In this document: one piece after another, positions 1-10,399 of the stretch
Numbering within the stretch: the first letter of the stretch is position 1
How the letters are laid out: the number at the start of each line of letters is the position of its first letter
NCBI GenBank assembly: GCA_910577435.1
Contig: CAJTLV010000007.1
Span: forward strand, 1 to 64,000
DNA: 64,000 nt
Direction of reading: 5' to 3'
DNA from: an uncultured Christensenella sp.
Lineage (GTDB): Bacteria; Bacillota; Clostridia; Christensenellales; Pumilibacteraceae
The notes under the pieces: generated by a model
The model's database searches: none
What the model saw: only the letters and a program-made list of their open reading frames with translations
What the model was told of the DNA's origin: nothing
Translations under genes and position numbers: made by a program

Positions 1-2000
<2,000 letters not shown>

Positions 2001-2272
2001 TTCCTAAAAATAAGAATTTACAAGATATAAACTTACAAATTGCGGTACTGGTAATACATATCACCAATATTATTTGAATAAATTTGTATACTCGCTTTAA
2101 GTTATATGCAGTTGTCAATGTTCGACACGGTAACCTTGCATAAGGTCAAAAAAAACACAACAAGCAAACGCATTAAGTCTTTCGACTCCCCGCCGTATGC
2201 TTATTATGTCCAGAGGTATGGCTTATATGCGATACTTGGAAGACCCGTGTGCCGCCGCTTTTTGTCGACAGC
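2001..2272 (-). other. 23S rRNA leader with spacer-like elements
   Basis: This is the transcribed leader between the predicted start site and the 23S 5' end. It contains a TTGACAACTGCATATAA segment (about 2102-2118) resembling the TTGAAAACTGCATA element often found just before 23S in Firmicutes 16S-23S spacers. It also contains an AGTC-GAAA-GACT hairpin and an ACCTT-ATGC-AAGGT hairpin. No tRNA gene is visible. Together with the adjacent unoccupied stretch up to 2512, this is the only gene-free region longer than 300 bases in the window. The leader looks like the remains of a 16S-23S spacer now driven by its own promoter. Confidence 0.55.
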
Positions 2273-2278
2273 TTACGT

Positions 2279-2307
2279 ATGATAACACACTCCTTAATGC
2301 TTGTCAA
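2279..2307 (-). promoter_or_regulatory. Consensus sigma-A promoter for the 23S rRNA gene
   Basis: On the minus strand there is TTGACA, 17 bases, then TATCAT. It is preceded by a very AT-rich stretch (about 2315-2350) that fits an UP element. The predicted start is near 2272, about 270 bases upstream of the 23S 5' end. Strength and position fit an rRNA promoter. Confidence 0.8.
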
Positions 2308-2451
2308 GCGTTTTTTATAACTTTTTCAAAAAAATTTTCAACAATTTTTTATGGAGCGGTTTCGACGGAATATTCGGTCTCCGAAAACGGCTGATAAACA
2401 GATATCGACGTTTCGAGATCCTAAAAAATCCGGAGAGTGACTGCGAATCGG

Positions 2452-2489
2452 ATCGTGCGGGATTTGATTTATGATCTTTACCGCACGAC
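2452..2489 (-). terminator. Hairpin downstream of the flavodoxin gene
   Basis: A 9-bp inverted repeat (GTCGTGCGG pairing with CCGCACGAT) with a loop of about 20 bases lies just after the flavodoxin stop on the minus strand. No clear T-run follows, so a terminator role is uncertain. The stretch 2308-2450 otherwise shows nothing recognisable apart from the AT-rich promoter upstream region. Confidence 0.35.
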
Positions 2490-2512
2490 CCCAACGCGAT
2501 ATTTCTTTATAA

Positions 2513-2992
2513 TTACAGTTCGAGACTGTCCACCCAAGCGCGAAGTTCGTCTTGCGAAAGCGATCCGTTGAGAAGTTTTCCGTCGCGCCAATTCGTTTCG
2601 CGCGAACACAGAGGTTTCAGCACTGCCGCCGCCTTGCCCAGCTCGCTTCCGCCGGACGTCGCAAAAGGTATGACCGTCTTGCCGGAAAAGTCGTAGCTTG
2701 CGAGAAAGCCGTTGATTATCGTAGGCGCGAGATACCACCAGATCGGGAATCCTACGAATACCGCGTCGTACTCGTCCATATTCTCCACTCTGTTCGCTAT
2801 TTCGGGGCGTTCGAGCGTGCGCATTTCTACGGAAGTACGACTGTCTTTGTTGTTCCAATCGAGATCGGCTTCGGTATACGGGATCTTTGGCTTGATCTCG
2901 AAAAGATCGGCTTGCGCCGCCCGCGCGAGTTCTTTGGCAACGATCCCCGTGTCGCCGCCGCAGGTAAAATATGCCACTAATTTCTTGCTCAT
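2513..2992 (-). CDS. Flavodoxin-family protein
   Basis: This is a 159-residue protein of the flavodoxin / NAD(P)H-dependent oxidoreductase type, a cytoplasmic FMN-binding electron carrier. It starts with a beta strand followed by a phosphate-loop-like TCGGDTG segment (about residues 10-16). It later has a GFPIWWYLAP segment, which matches the FPIWW signature of the Flavodoxin_4-type group, and then PFATSGGSELG. The length is normal for the family. The start is supported by AGGAG about 7 bases upstream. It lies 30 bases downstream of the topoisomerase A gene on the same strand and may be co-transcribed with it. The redox partner is unknown. Confidence 0.88.
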   Translation of the reverse strand: MSKKLVAYFTCGGDTGIVAKELARAAQADLFEIKPKIPYTEADLDWNNKDSRTSVEMRTLERPEIANRVENMDEYDAVFVGFPIWWYLAPTIINGFLASYDFSGKTVIPFATSGGSELGKAAAVLKPLCSRETNWRDGKLLNGSLSQDELRAWVDSLEL

Positions 2993-3022
2993 TGCTTTTC
3001 TCCTTGCTTGATATTTGTTAGA

Positions 3023-5470
3023 TCAGCCGTTTATCGGCTTGTCGTTATAGATGTACGCGCCCGATATATTATGCTTGCCGCGCAGTAACGGTTTGCCTGC
3101 ATGGGTGCGGTTTTCTATTGTGAAATTCTCCGTAGAGAACGCGGTCAAATACTCTTCGTCGACGTTGAATACCACCTTATACGGTATTGTCACCACCGAA
3201 GCAAACACCACGCTGTTGCCGTTGCCCGTTTTATCCTTGCCGAAATCGACTATCTTAATGCCTTTTCTGTACCTGCCCATAACGTCTATCTGCGAGATAA
3301 GCACGCGCTTGACAAATCCGCGATCGGTGCAAAGCGCGATCTCTCCGTCGCCGTTGACCTGACGAATGAGTACGCACTCGTCGTCGCCGGACAGCGCAAT
3401 ACCCTTGACGCCCGTCGCGATCCTGCCCTGAACGGGAACATCGCTCATATCGGCGTTGAGGCACATACCGTCGCGCGTCACGAACAACAGCGAACTGCCG
3501 TCGACTTCGTCCTCGACCGCAATAACTCTGTCGTCGTCGCGTAGTTTGGTTGCGGCAAAGCTGGATTTGACCACGCCGTACTCGCTCCAAGCCGAACGCT
3601 TGATCATACCGAGTTTGGTGTAGAACAACAGGTTGCCCTTAGGCAGTTTCTCTTCTATTGCACGCATATACACGGGGTACTCGCCGTCTACCGCGTCGGC
3701 GACGATAGACTTAAGCTCCGCGCCTTTTTCGCGCCACTTGCCGTCGGGAATGCTCTCGGTGTCTATCTTATAACAGTTGCCGAGATTGGTGAAACAATAT
3801 ATGCGCTCGGTCGACTTTGCCTTGACTATGTTGGAACACACTTCATTTAGCGTCGAGTTGTCCGTAAAGTCTTTCGTAGCCATTGTGAAGTTCTTGATGA
3901 GCATCTTTTTGATGTGCTTGTTTCCGTTGCACACAACCACGTATTCGAGCGTCGGTTTTTCGTCGTCGCTCGGCACGACGTACTTTTCGGGCGAGTCGAT
4001 GATAGCCGACTTGCGGTTTTCTTTATATTGCTTGCGGATCGCCAAAAGTTCGGTCTTGACAAGTTCCATCTGCATTTTCTTGCTTGCGACGATCGCTTCG
4101 AGACGCGCGATCTCGCTACGCACGTCGGCAAGCTCCTTTTCGAGCTTGTAAATTTCGAGGTGCGTGAGCCGCGCAAGGCGCATATCGAGTACAGCCTGCG
4201 CCTGTATATCGCTCAGTTCGAACCGGTTGCGCAACGCCTGCTTTGCCGCAGTCGTGTTCTCGCTCTCCTTGATTATCTTGATCACTTCGTCGATATTGCG
4301 CACGGCAATGACGAGACCTTCCAAGATATGCTCGCGCTTTTTCGCCGCGTCTAGCTCGTACTTGGTGCGGCGCAAAACGACTTCGCGCTGATAATTGACA
4401 TAATACGCAATGATGTCGAGAAGCCCCATCAGTTGCGGCTTGCCGTCGGCGATCGCGACCATATTGAACGAGAAGTTAGTCGACAGGTTTGTCGATTTGA
4501 AAAGCTGATTGATTATGTCGCGCGGATTATAGTCGCGCTTGACCTTGATGACGGCGCGCGTACCCGTGCGGTCGGACTCGTCGATCACGTCGGTTATGCC
4601 CGAAAGTATGCCCTTCTTGTCCTCGCGGACTTTGATTATACTCTCCAACAACGCCGACTTATTGACGCCGTAAGGTATCTCGTCGATGACGATGACTTTC
4701 TTGTCGCCGTCAACTTCTATATGCATTTTTGCGCGGATGGAAATTTTGCCCTTGCCCATCTCGTATGCTTTTTCGAGTTCGGTCGGAATGATTATGCCGC
4801 CCGTCGGGAAATCCGGTCCCTTGATGATCTTCATCATCTCTTTGAGCGTGATGCGCGGATTGTCGATGTACGCAATTACGCCGTCGATACTCTCCATCAG
4901 GTTGTGCGGCGGAATGTTAGTCGCAAGTCCGACCGCTATACCCGTAGCGCCGTTTACCAAGAGATTGGGAAACCGTCCGGGAAGAATGTCCGGTTCGAGA
5001 ATGGAGTCGTCGAAGTTCCACGACCAGCGCACCGTATTCTTCTCTATATCCCGCAAAAGTTCGAGCGCAAGCGGAGTGAGCCGCGCTTCGGTATATCGCA
5101 TAGCCGCCGCGCCGTCGCCGTCGACCGAGCCGAAGTTTCCGTGTCCGTCGACGAGTATGGCGCCCATATTGAACGGCTGCGCCATACGCACCATCGCCTG
5201 ATATATAGACGAGTCGCCGTGCGGGTGCAGTTTACCCAAGCAATCGCCGACTATACGCGCGCTCTTTTTATACGGCTTGTCGGGCGTTATGCCAAGTTGC
5301 TGCATTGTGTACAGTATGCGGCGCTGAACGGGTTTGAGTCCGTCCTCCACGCGAGGCAACGCGCGATCGAGTATGACCGATTCCGAGTAAGGAATCATCG
5401 AGTCGCGCATCACGTCTTCCATCGTTTGTAATATCAACTTCGTGGGTTTTTTGTTTTCTTGTTCGTCCAT
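3023..5470 (-). CDS. Type IIA DNA topoisomerase subunit A (GyrA/ParC family, topo IV-like)
   Basis: This 815-residue subunit breaks and rejoins DNA. The catalytic tyrosine is in AAMRYTEAR (Y126). The winged-helix segment HPHGDSSIYQ (residues 82-91) is the quinolone-resistance region. The coiled-coil tower and a C-terminal beta-pinwheel follow (IYCFTNLG, LLFYTKLG and LLFVTRDG repeats). The QRRGG(K/R)G GyrA-box that lets gyrase wrap DNA is not visible at its expected place before the first C-terminal blade. This suggests a topoisomerase IV-like (ParC) activity rather than supercoiling. The residue after SSIY is Gln, where an acidic residue is usual. It follows its B partner by 115 bases. Whether a second, canonical gyrAB pair exists elsewhere in the genome decides the name. 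Confidence 0.9.
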   Translation of the reverse strand: MDEQENKKPTKLILQTMEDVMRDSMIPYSESVILDRALPRVEDGLKPVQRRILYTMQQLGITPDKPYKKSARIVGDCLGKLHPHGDSSIYQAMVRMAQPFNMGAILVDGHGNFGSVDGDGAAAMRYTEARLTPLALELLRDIEKNTVRWSWNFDDSILEPDILPGRFPNLLVNGATGIAVGLATNIPPHNLMESIDGVIAYIDNPRITLKEMMKIIKGPDFPTGGIIIPTELEKAYEMGKGKISIRAKMHIEVDGDKKVIVIDEIPYGVNKSALLESIIKVREDKKGILSGITDVIDESDRTGTRAVIKVKRDYNPRDIINQLFKSTNLSTNFSFNMVAIADGKPQLMGLLDIIAYYVNYQREVVLRRTKYELDAAKKREHILEGLVIAVRNIDEVIKIIKESENTTAAKQALRNRFELSDIQAQAVLDMRLARLTHLEIYKLEKELADVRSEIARLEAIVASKKMQMELVKTELLAIRKQYKENRKSAIIDSPEKYVVPSDDEKPTLEYVVVCNGNKHIKKMLIKNFTMATKDFTDNSTLNEVCSNIVKAKSTERIYCFTNLGNCYKIDTESIPDGKWREKGAELKSIVADAVDGEYPVYMRAIEEKLPKGNLLFYTKLGMIKRSAWSEYGVVKSSFAATKLRDDDRVIAVEDEVDGSSLLFVTRDGMCLNADMSDVPVQGRIATGVKGIALSGDDECVLIRQVNGDGEIALCTDRGFVKRVLISQIDVMGRYRKGIKIVDFGKDKTGNGNSVVFASVVTIPYKVVFNVDEEYLTAFSTENFTIENRTHAGKPLLRGKHNISGAYIYNDKPING

Positions 5471-5585
5471 AAAACACCATCTTTATAATTCGGAGTCGGG
5501 AATTCGAAACAGCCAAACCGCCTGCGGCGGAGTTATTCGGAATCGGGATGCATTCGATCCCGCTTTCCGCATCGACAACAGAATA

Positions 5586-7538
5586 TTATACAGGCTTGAA
5601 CGTGTCGACCTTATTGAAGTCGGCGTGTTCGATTATATACTCGCGGCGAAGTTCTACGGCGTCGCCCATAAGGACGGAAACGAGCTTTTCGGCTTCCGCC
5701 GCGTCTTCGATAGTCACCTGCATTAACGCGCGGCGTTCGGGATCCATCGTGGTCTCCCAAAGCTGGTCGGCATTCATCTCGCCCAAACCTTTATAGCGCT
5801 GCACCGACGCTCCCTTGCCCATTCGCGCCTTAGCATCGGCGAGCGCCGCGTCGTCGTATGCGTATTCGACCTGATTGCCCTTAGCTATCTTGTACAGCGG
5901 CGGCAGGCCGATATATACGTGTCCCTCGTTGATGAGGTCTTTCATATAGCGGAAGAAGAATGTCAAAAGTATTGCGCGGATATGGTATCCGTCGACGTCC
6001 GCATCGGACAGAATAATGACCTTGTGGTAATTGAGATTATCGACGTTGAAGTCCTCGCCTATGCCCGACCCGAGCGCCGAAATGAGCGTGCGTATCTCTT
6101 CGTTGGCGAGAACCTGATCTATGCGCTTTTTCTCGGCATTGAGCGGTTTGCCTCTCAGCGGCAGAACGGCCTGATACGACCGCGCGCGCGCCTGCTTACA
6201 CGTTCCGCCCGCACTGTCGCCCTCGACGATGAACAGTTCGTTCTTTTCGGGTTTTTTACCTGTGCAAGGCGTCAGTTTGCCGACGAGATTGAAGTTGTCT
6301 ATCGCGTTCTTGGCGCGCGTTATCTCTTTTTCCTTACGCGCCGCCTCGCGCACCTTTGCGGCGAGCATACCCTTTTTGAGTATCGCCTCGCCCACTTCTT
6401 CGTTTTGCGGGTCCTGAAAATATTCGCCGAGCAATTGCGTTACAAGTCCGTCTATCGCGATACGCGCGGCGGGATTGCCGAGCTTGGTCTTTGTCTGACC
6501 CTCGAACTGAACGTTTGTCATCTGCACGGACAAAACGGCGGTAAGTCCTTCGCGGTAGTCGTCGCCCAAGAGGTTCGAGTCCTTGTCTTTGAGCATACCC
6601 ACGCGGCGAGCGAAATCGTTCATCACCTTAGTGTACGCCGCTTTGAATCCCGTCTCGTGCGTACCGCCCTCCGTCGTCGGAATGTTGTTGACGTATGAAA
6701 ACAGGTTCTCGGTATATGCGTCGGTGTGCTGGAACGCGAGCGACATCGATATTCCGTCGCGCTCTCCGCTAAGGAAGATCGGCTCGGTATAAAGAACGTT
6801 GCGCGCCTCGTTGATGTATTTGACAAAGTCTATTATACCGCCGTCGTAGCAGTATTCGAGCGAGCGGTAACCGTCGCCCACCGCGACGCGCTCGTCTATG
6901 AGTTTTATGCGCACGCCCTTATTGAGGAACGCGAGTTCTTTGAGTCTGCGCGATATGGTTTCAAACTGGAACACGACCGTTTCGAATATGCGCTTGTCGG
7001 GCATAAAGCGGATTTTGGAGCCGTGCTTGTCCGTTTGAGCGCCGGTGTCGATGAGGTGATATTTGGGCACGCCGCCCTTGACCTCGCCGTTCACTTCCTT
7101 AGATTCGAATTCCATTCGGTATGTCGTACCCGACTTGTACACCTCTACGGTCAGCCATTCGCTGAGCGCGTTGGTGACCGACGCGCCTACGCCGTGAAGA
7201 CCGCCCGAATGCGCGTAATTACTCGTATCGAACTTGCCGCCCGCGTGAAGCTGTGTAAATACGACCTCGACGCCCGACACGCCTAGCTGAGGATGAATGT
7301 CGACGGGGATACCGCGTCCGTCGTCCTCTACCGACGCACTGCCGTCGGCGTGAATAGTGACGGTAAGCCCCGTCGCAAACCCGTTAGACACCTCGTCTAT
7401 CGAGTTGTCAACTATTTCCCATAATATGTGATGCAAACCCTTGACGCCCGTCGTTCCGATATACATACCGGGACGCAACCGTACCGCGTCAAGTCCTTCC
7501 AATACTTTTATATCGCCTGCATTGTAAGAATTCGACAT
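5586..7538 (-). CDS. Type IIA DNA topoisomerase subunit B (GyrB/ParE family)
   Basis: This 650-residue ATPase/TOPRIM subunit partners the A subunit just downstream. Visible motifs are VDNSIDE (ATP/Mg site), EDDGRGIPVD, GGLHGVGAS (lid glycines), QTKTKLG (transducer lysine), EGDSAGG (TOPRIM glutamate) and SDADVDG (metal-binding aspartates). It ends with the usual YKGLGEM tail. There is no large insertion, and the length fits Gram-positive GyrB/ParE. The start at 7538 is chosen because GGAGG sits 7 bases upstream; the reading frame continues 13 codons further but without a site. The local B-A order and lack of neighbouring recF/dnaN fit parE-parC. It is driven by the promoter at 7585-7613. Confidence 0.92.
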   Translation of the reverse strand: MSNSYNAGDIKVLEGLDAVRLRPGMYIGTTGVKGLHHILWEIVDNSIDEVSNGFATGLTVTIHADGSASVEDDGRGIPVDIHPQLGVSGVEVVFTQLHAGGKFDTSNYAHSGGLHGVGASVTNALSEWLTVEVYKSGTTYRMEFESKEVNGEVKGGVPKYHLIDTGAQTDKHGSKIRFMPDKRIFETVVFQFETISRRLKELAFLNKGVRIKLIDERVAVGDGYRSLEYCYDGGIIDFVKYINEARNVLYTEPIFLSGERDGISMSLAFQHTDAYTENLFSYVNNIPTTEGGTHETGFKAAYTKVMNDFARRVGMLKDKDSNLLGDDYREGLTAVLSVQMTNVQFEGQTKTKLGNPAARIAIDGLVTQLLGEYFQDPQNEEVGEAILKKGMLAAKVREAARKEKEITRAKNAIDNFNLVGKLTPCTGKKPEKNELFIVEGDSAGGTCKQARARSYQAVLPLRGKPLNAEKKRIDQVLANEEIRTLISALGSGIGEDFNVDNLNYHKVIILSDADVDGYHIRAILLTFFFRYMKDLINEGHVYIGLPPLYKIAKGNQVEYAYDDAALADAKARMGKGASVQRYKGLGEMNADQLWETTMDPERRALMQVTIEDAAEAEKLVSVLMGDAVELRREYIIEHADFNKVDTFKPV

Positions 7539-7584
7539 TGTGTATCCTCCGATGTTGCGTTGTGCGCCAAACGGCACACCTTAA

Positions 7585-7613
7585 ATTATATCACACAAAA
7601 AAATTTAATTCAA
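7585..7613 (-). promoter_or_regulatory. Promoter of the topoisomerase B-A(-flavodoxin) operon
   Basis: TTGAAT, 17 bases, TATAAT on the minus strand. The start would be near 7578, so the mRNA would open directly with a 7-bp hairpin (7562-7579, GTGTGCC-GTTT-GGCGCAC). A 5'-terminal hairpin of this kind usually protects the transcript from decay. Confidence 0.8.
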
Positions 7614-7633
7614 CCGTTTTAGACCAAGTTTGA

Positions 7634-7656
7634 AATTCGAACTGCGCATTCGAATT
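7634..7656 (-). terminator. Perfect 8-bp inverted repeat after trmL
   Basis: AATTCGAA, 7 bases, TTCGAATT immediately follows the trmL stop codon on the minus strand. It has no strong T-run. It may act as a weak terminator or 3' stabilising hairpin separating trmL from the topoisomerase promoter. Confidence 0.4.
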
Positions 7657-7658
7657 AT

Positions 7659-8120
7659 TCAATCCATTCCCTCGAACCCCGTCTGCCTAAGCGCTTCGTA
7701 CAGGACCAGCGCGACGGTGTTGGAAAGATTGAGCGAACGCAAGCCGTCGCGCATAGGAATTCGCAACGCCGTTTCGGGATTGTCGAACACCAAACGTTCG
7801 GGCAGCCCCTTTGTTTCTTTTCCGAAAACGAGATAGTCGCCGTCCTTAAACGCTATGTCGGTATAGCGTTTATTCGCTTTTTTCGACAGATAGAAAAACC
7901 TGCCGCCGACGTTCTTTTCGAAAAACGCGTCGAGATTATCATAGTATGTAAGATCGAGTTTATCCCAATAATCGAGACCCGCGCGCTTTAACTTTGCGTC
8001 GGTTATCTCGAAACCCATAGGTTTTACTATATGAAGGCGTGCGCCGGTGCAGGCGCAAGTGCGCGAAATATTGCCAGTGTTCTGCGGAATTTCGGGTTCT
8101 ACGAGTACTACATTTAACAT
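7659..8120 (-). CDS. trmL: tRNA (cytidine/uridine-2'-O-)-methyltransferase TrmL
   Basis: This 153-residue SPOUT-class methyltransferase modifies the wobble nucleotide (position 34) of leucine tRNAs. The N-terminus MLNVVLVEPEIPQNTGNI is the family hallmark. The knot motifs YLVFGKETKGLPE and LNLSNTVALVLYEALRQ are present in order. The length is typical. The start at 8120 is taken from family alignment; the frame is open a little further upstream. It lies 34 bases after the EEP-family gene and is probably the last gene of that operon. Confidence 0.95.
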   Translation of the reverse strand: MLNVVLVEPEIPQNTGNISRTCACTGARLHIVKPMGFEITDAKLKRAGLDYWDKLDLTYYDNLDAFFEKNVGGRFFYLSKKANKRYTDIAFKDGDYLVFGKETKGLPERLVFDNPETALRIPMRDGLRSLNLSNTVALVLYEALRQTGFEGMD

Positions 8121-8154
8121 TTTACGGATGATCGTCCTTTGCGTGGCGTTATTT

Positions 8155-9291
8155 CTATTTGAACGAGAAAACAAGTTTTACGGGGTTGTGGTCGGAGAAT
8201 GCGAAATCGGCATCTACGGTTTTAACGCTCTTGACGTCGATATTGTCGGACACGATGAACCCGTCGATCGTACAGGTGTATGTCCAACCGCGTTCCCACA
8301 CTACGTCCGCGCCGCGACACGACCCCACTCCGCTGTCGCCGTCGGCGTAGATCTCGAATCCGTTCGGGACGTCGTCCGCGTCGTATGTTGCCACCCATTC
8401 GGGGACCTTCTGCGCGCTTTCGTAACGTTCGAGATCTCCTATCAGATCCTGATTGAAGTCGCCGCCCGCTATAACGTAATATCCTTTTTCATATTCCGAT
8501 TCGAGCGCGAGTTTCAGTTTTTCGGCTTGTTGTTTGCGTATTACTCCGCCCTCGTCGTAAGCCGACATATGCAACGAGATTATAGAGAGCGTTTTACCGC
8601 CCTCGACTTTGACGTGCGTTATCGAATAACAACGGTCGAGATCGGTGAACTTGCCGAATCCGTCGTCGAGCGGGAATGCATATCTGCGGCTGTCGGTTAT
8701 TCCGTACTTGCTCAGAGTCATTATACCCGCATTGTTCTTGCCGTGAGGATCGGACAGCGGATAGAACAGATAACTGCTGTGATAGTTCTCCGCAAAGACG
8801 GAATTGTAGCCGTCGAGTTTAAAATATTCGCGCTGATCCACTTGATAACTGCGCGTCGAGTCGTAGTCGACTTCCTGAATTATGGCAAAGTCGGGGTTAT
8901 GATCTTTCAATACCGACGACGCACCTTCAACGTTTTTTATCACGTCGGCGCGCGATAACGCCGTGCCGTGTATGCCCTGCGTCTTTCGCCCGTCTTTCAT
9001 AATGCCGGTGTCCATAAAGAACGTGTAATACGGCGAATACGCGCCGAACCCTACGTTATAAGTCATAATCGTGTATTCGCCGTCCGCCGCCGCTGCCTGC
9101 GTTCCGTCGCCGTCCACGACCAGCGCTATGTCGTCGTCTATACGGTAATATCCGCAGACGACGTACAAAAGATAACCGACGATCACCCACACGACAAGCA
9201 TCACGGCTATCGCGAGCGACAGAACGGTTATAAGCACTGCGCTTTTACGTCGGCTTCTCGGCTGTTTTTCGGCGATCGCACCGTCCGTCAT
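8155..9291 (-). CDS. Membrane-anchored endonuclease/exonuclease/phosphatase (EEP) family protein
   Basis: This is a 378-residue protein. A positively charged N-terminus (RSRRKS) is followed by one long hydrophobic segment (about residues 16-45), so the catalytic domain should face outside. EEP motifs appear in order: MTYNVGFG, IQEVDYD (metal-binding Glu), ISLHMSAY, GGDFNQD (catalytic Asp/Asn) and SDHNPV (final Asp-His). This is the same fold as DNase I, inositol-polyphosphate phosphatases and sphingomyelinases, and the substrate cannot be read from the sequence. The ATG at 9291 overlaps the stop of the upstream hydrolase as ATGA, so the two are translationally coupled. Pairing with a lysophospholipase-like gene hints at a lipid or envelope substrate. 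Confidence 0.88.
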   Translation of the reverse strand: MTDGAIAEKQPRSRRKSAVLITVLSLAIAVMLVVWVIVGYLLYVVCGYYRIDDDIALVVDGDGTQAAAADGEYTIMTYNVGFGAYSPYYTFFMDTGIMKDGRKTQGIHGTALSRADVIKNVEGASSVLKDHNPDFAIIQEVDYDSTRSYQVDQREYFKLDGYNSVFAENYHSSYLFYPLSDPHGKNNAGIMTLSKYGITDSRRYAFPLDDGFGKFTDLDRCYSITHVKVEGGKTLSIISLHMSAYDEGGVIRKQQAEKLKLALESEYEKGYYVIAGGDFNQDLIGDLERYESAQKVPEWVATYDADDVPNGFEIYADGDSGVGSCRGADVVWERGWTYTCTIDGFIVSDNIDVKSVKTVDADFAFSDHNPVKLVFSFK

Positions 9292-10202
9292 AATACCCAC
9301 TCGCCTCTGCTTGCCGTAAGACAGTCGTCGAGGAACTCCACGAAATCCTCGTACACGATTTCCTTATTCAATTCGTTGAGTATCTCGTGCCGTCCGTCCT
9401 CATACAGTTTGACGCGCGGAGTGAGTTTGCATTTTTTCTCATACGCTTTGACGAGTTTTTTTACGAGTTTGCCGTAGCCGCCCACGCCGTCCATTGTACC
9501 GGACGCTATCATCAGTTTGAATTGGGCGGGGACTTTATACCGCTCTTTATTCGTCACTTTCAGCCCGTCGAACATCGATTTATAAAATCCGTTCGTCACA
9601 GTAAAGTTGCAACGTTCGTCGGCATTGTACTTTTCGACGGCGGCTTTGTCGCGGTTGATCCAGCCGTTTACGCCGTCCTTGAGTTTTTTGTCGTAAGCGC
9701 GGAAAGTCATATCGGCGAATATCTCGCCTTTCTCGTCGCGGTGTTTTTTGTACTTGGAATTTGCTATCATACTGCCTACCGACAGAACTATCCCGCTCTG
9801 CAAAGTCGAACCGCACAGTATCGCGCCGAGTACGTCGGCGTGGTATTTTTCGATAAACCGCTGTGTCAAAAGACTGCCGTAGCTGTGTCCTATGACGAAC
9901 ACCTTATCGGTGTTCCAGCGCTTCTTCGCAATGTCGACTTCTTCTTTGATGTCGTCGACGGTGTCCTCGAACATCCCCGCATAACCGCTGCCGAGTTTGC
10001 CGGGATCGGTATCGCCGAACGAACGGTTGTCCATACCCATTACGTAAAATCCGTTCTTATTGAGGAATTTACAGAAATCGTCGTACCGCGAAATATATTC
10101 GCACATACCGTGTACCATTACGACTGCGGCGCGCGGCGACGCGACGTCCTCCCAATACCGAACGGCGACGCGCTTTCCGTCGCGCATAGTTACGAATTCC
10201 AT
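9288..10202 (-). CDS. Alpha/beta hydrolase, monoacylglycerol lipase / lysophospholipase-like
   Basis: This is a 304-residue serine hydrolase of the Hydrolase_4 type. An oxyanion segment VMVHGMCEY (about residues 28-36) is followed by the nucleophile elbow GHSYGS. The acid is probably the Asp of SGTMDG, and the His is in DGRHEILNE near the C-terminus. It has no signal peptide and should act in the cytoplasm. It is the first gene of the hydrolase-EEP-trmL operon, read from the promoter at 10245-10273. The exact ester substrate is unknown; monoacylglycerols or lysophospholipids are typical for this group. Confidence 0.87.
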   Translation of the reverse strand: MEFVTMRDGKRVAVRYWEDVASPRAAVVMVHGMCEYISRYDDFCKFLNKNGFYVMGMDNRSFGDTDPGKLGSGYAGMFEDTVDDIKEEVDIAKKRWNTDKVFVIGHSYGSLLTQRFIEKYHADVLGAILCGSTLQSGIVLSVGSMIANSKYKKHRDEKGEIFADMTFRAYDKKLKDGVNGWINRDKAAVEKYNADERCNFTVTNGFYKSMFDGLKVTNKERYKVPAQFKLMIASGTMDGVGGYGKLVKKLVKAYEKKCKLTPRVKLYEDGRHEILNELNKEIVYEDFVEFLDDCLTASRGEWVL

Positions 10203-10244
10203 ATATCCTCCGAATTATTTTTTACGATTTTATTTTCGATTGAT

Positions 10245-10273
10245 ATTGTACTACAAATATTATGCCTTGTCAA
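10245..10273 (-). promoter_or_regulatory. Promoter of the hydrolase-EEP-trmL operon
   Basis: TTGACA, 17 bases, TACAAT on the minus strand, about 40 bases upstream of the hydrolase start. It lies in the 197-base region shared with the divergent murG. A murG promoter is less clear; CATAAT near 10315 is a possible -10. Confidence 0.78.
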
Positions 10274-10399
10274 GAGAGATTTTTGCGTCGGCTTATCACA
10301 AAATCACAAATCTGCGCATAATAAAATTAAATGCGGAACGGGTCGACGGCGGCCTTTCCGCTTTTCGAATTCCACACTCCGCATCGACAAGGAGATATT

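Noticed and set aside
4433..5431. Long plus-strand frame opposite the topoisomerase A gene (and similar frames opposite purL, metG, alaS and the phage hub)
   Set aside because: Antisense shadows caused by GC-rich codon bias; no family motifs and a real gene on the other strand.
5485..5585. Recurring AATTCG / CGCATTC / TCCGCAT words in several intergenic stretches (also near 7634, 10370 and 35210)
   Set aside because: Too short and variable by eye to define a repeat family; a genome-wide word count would be needed.
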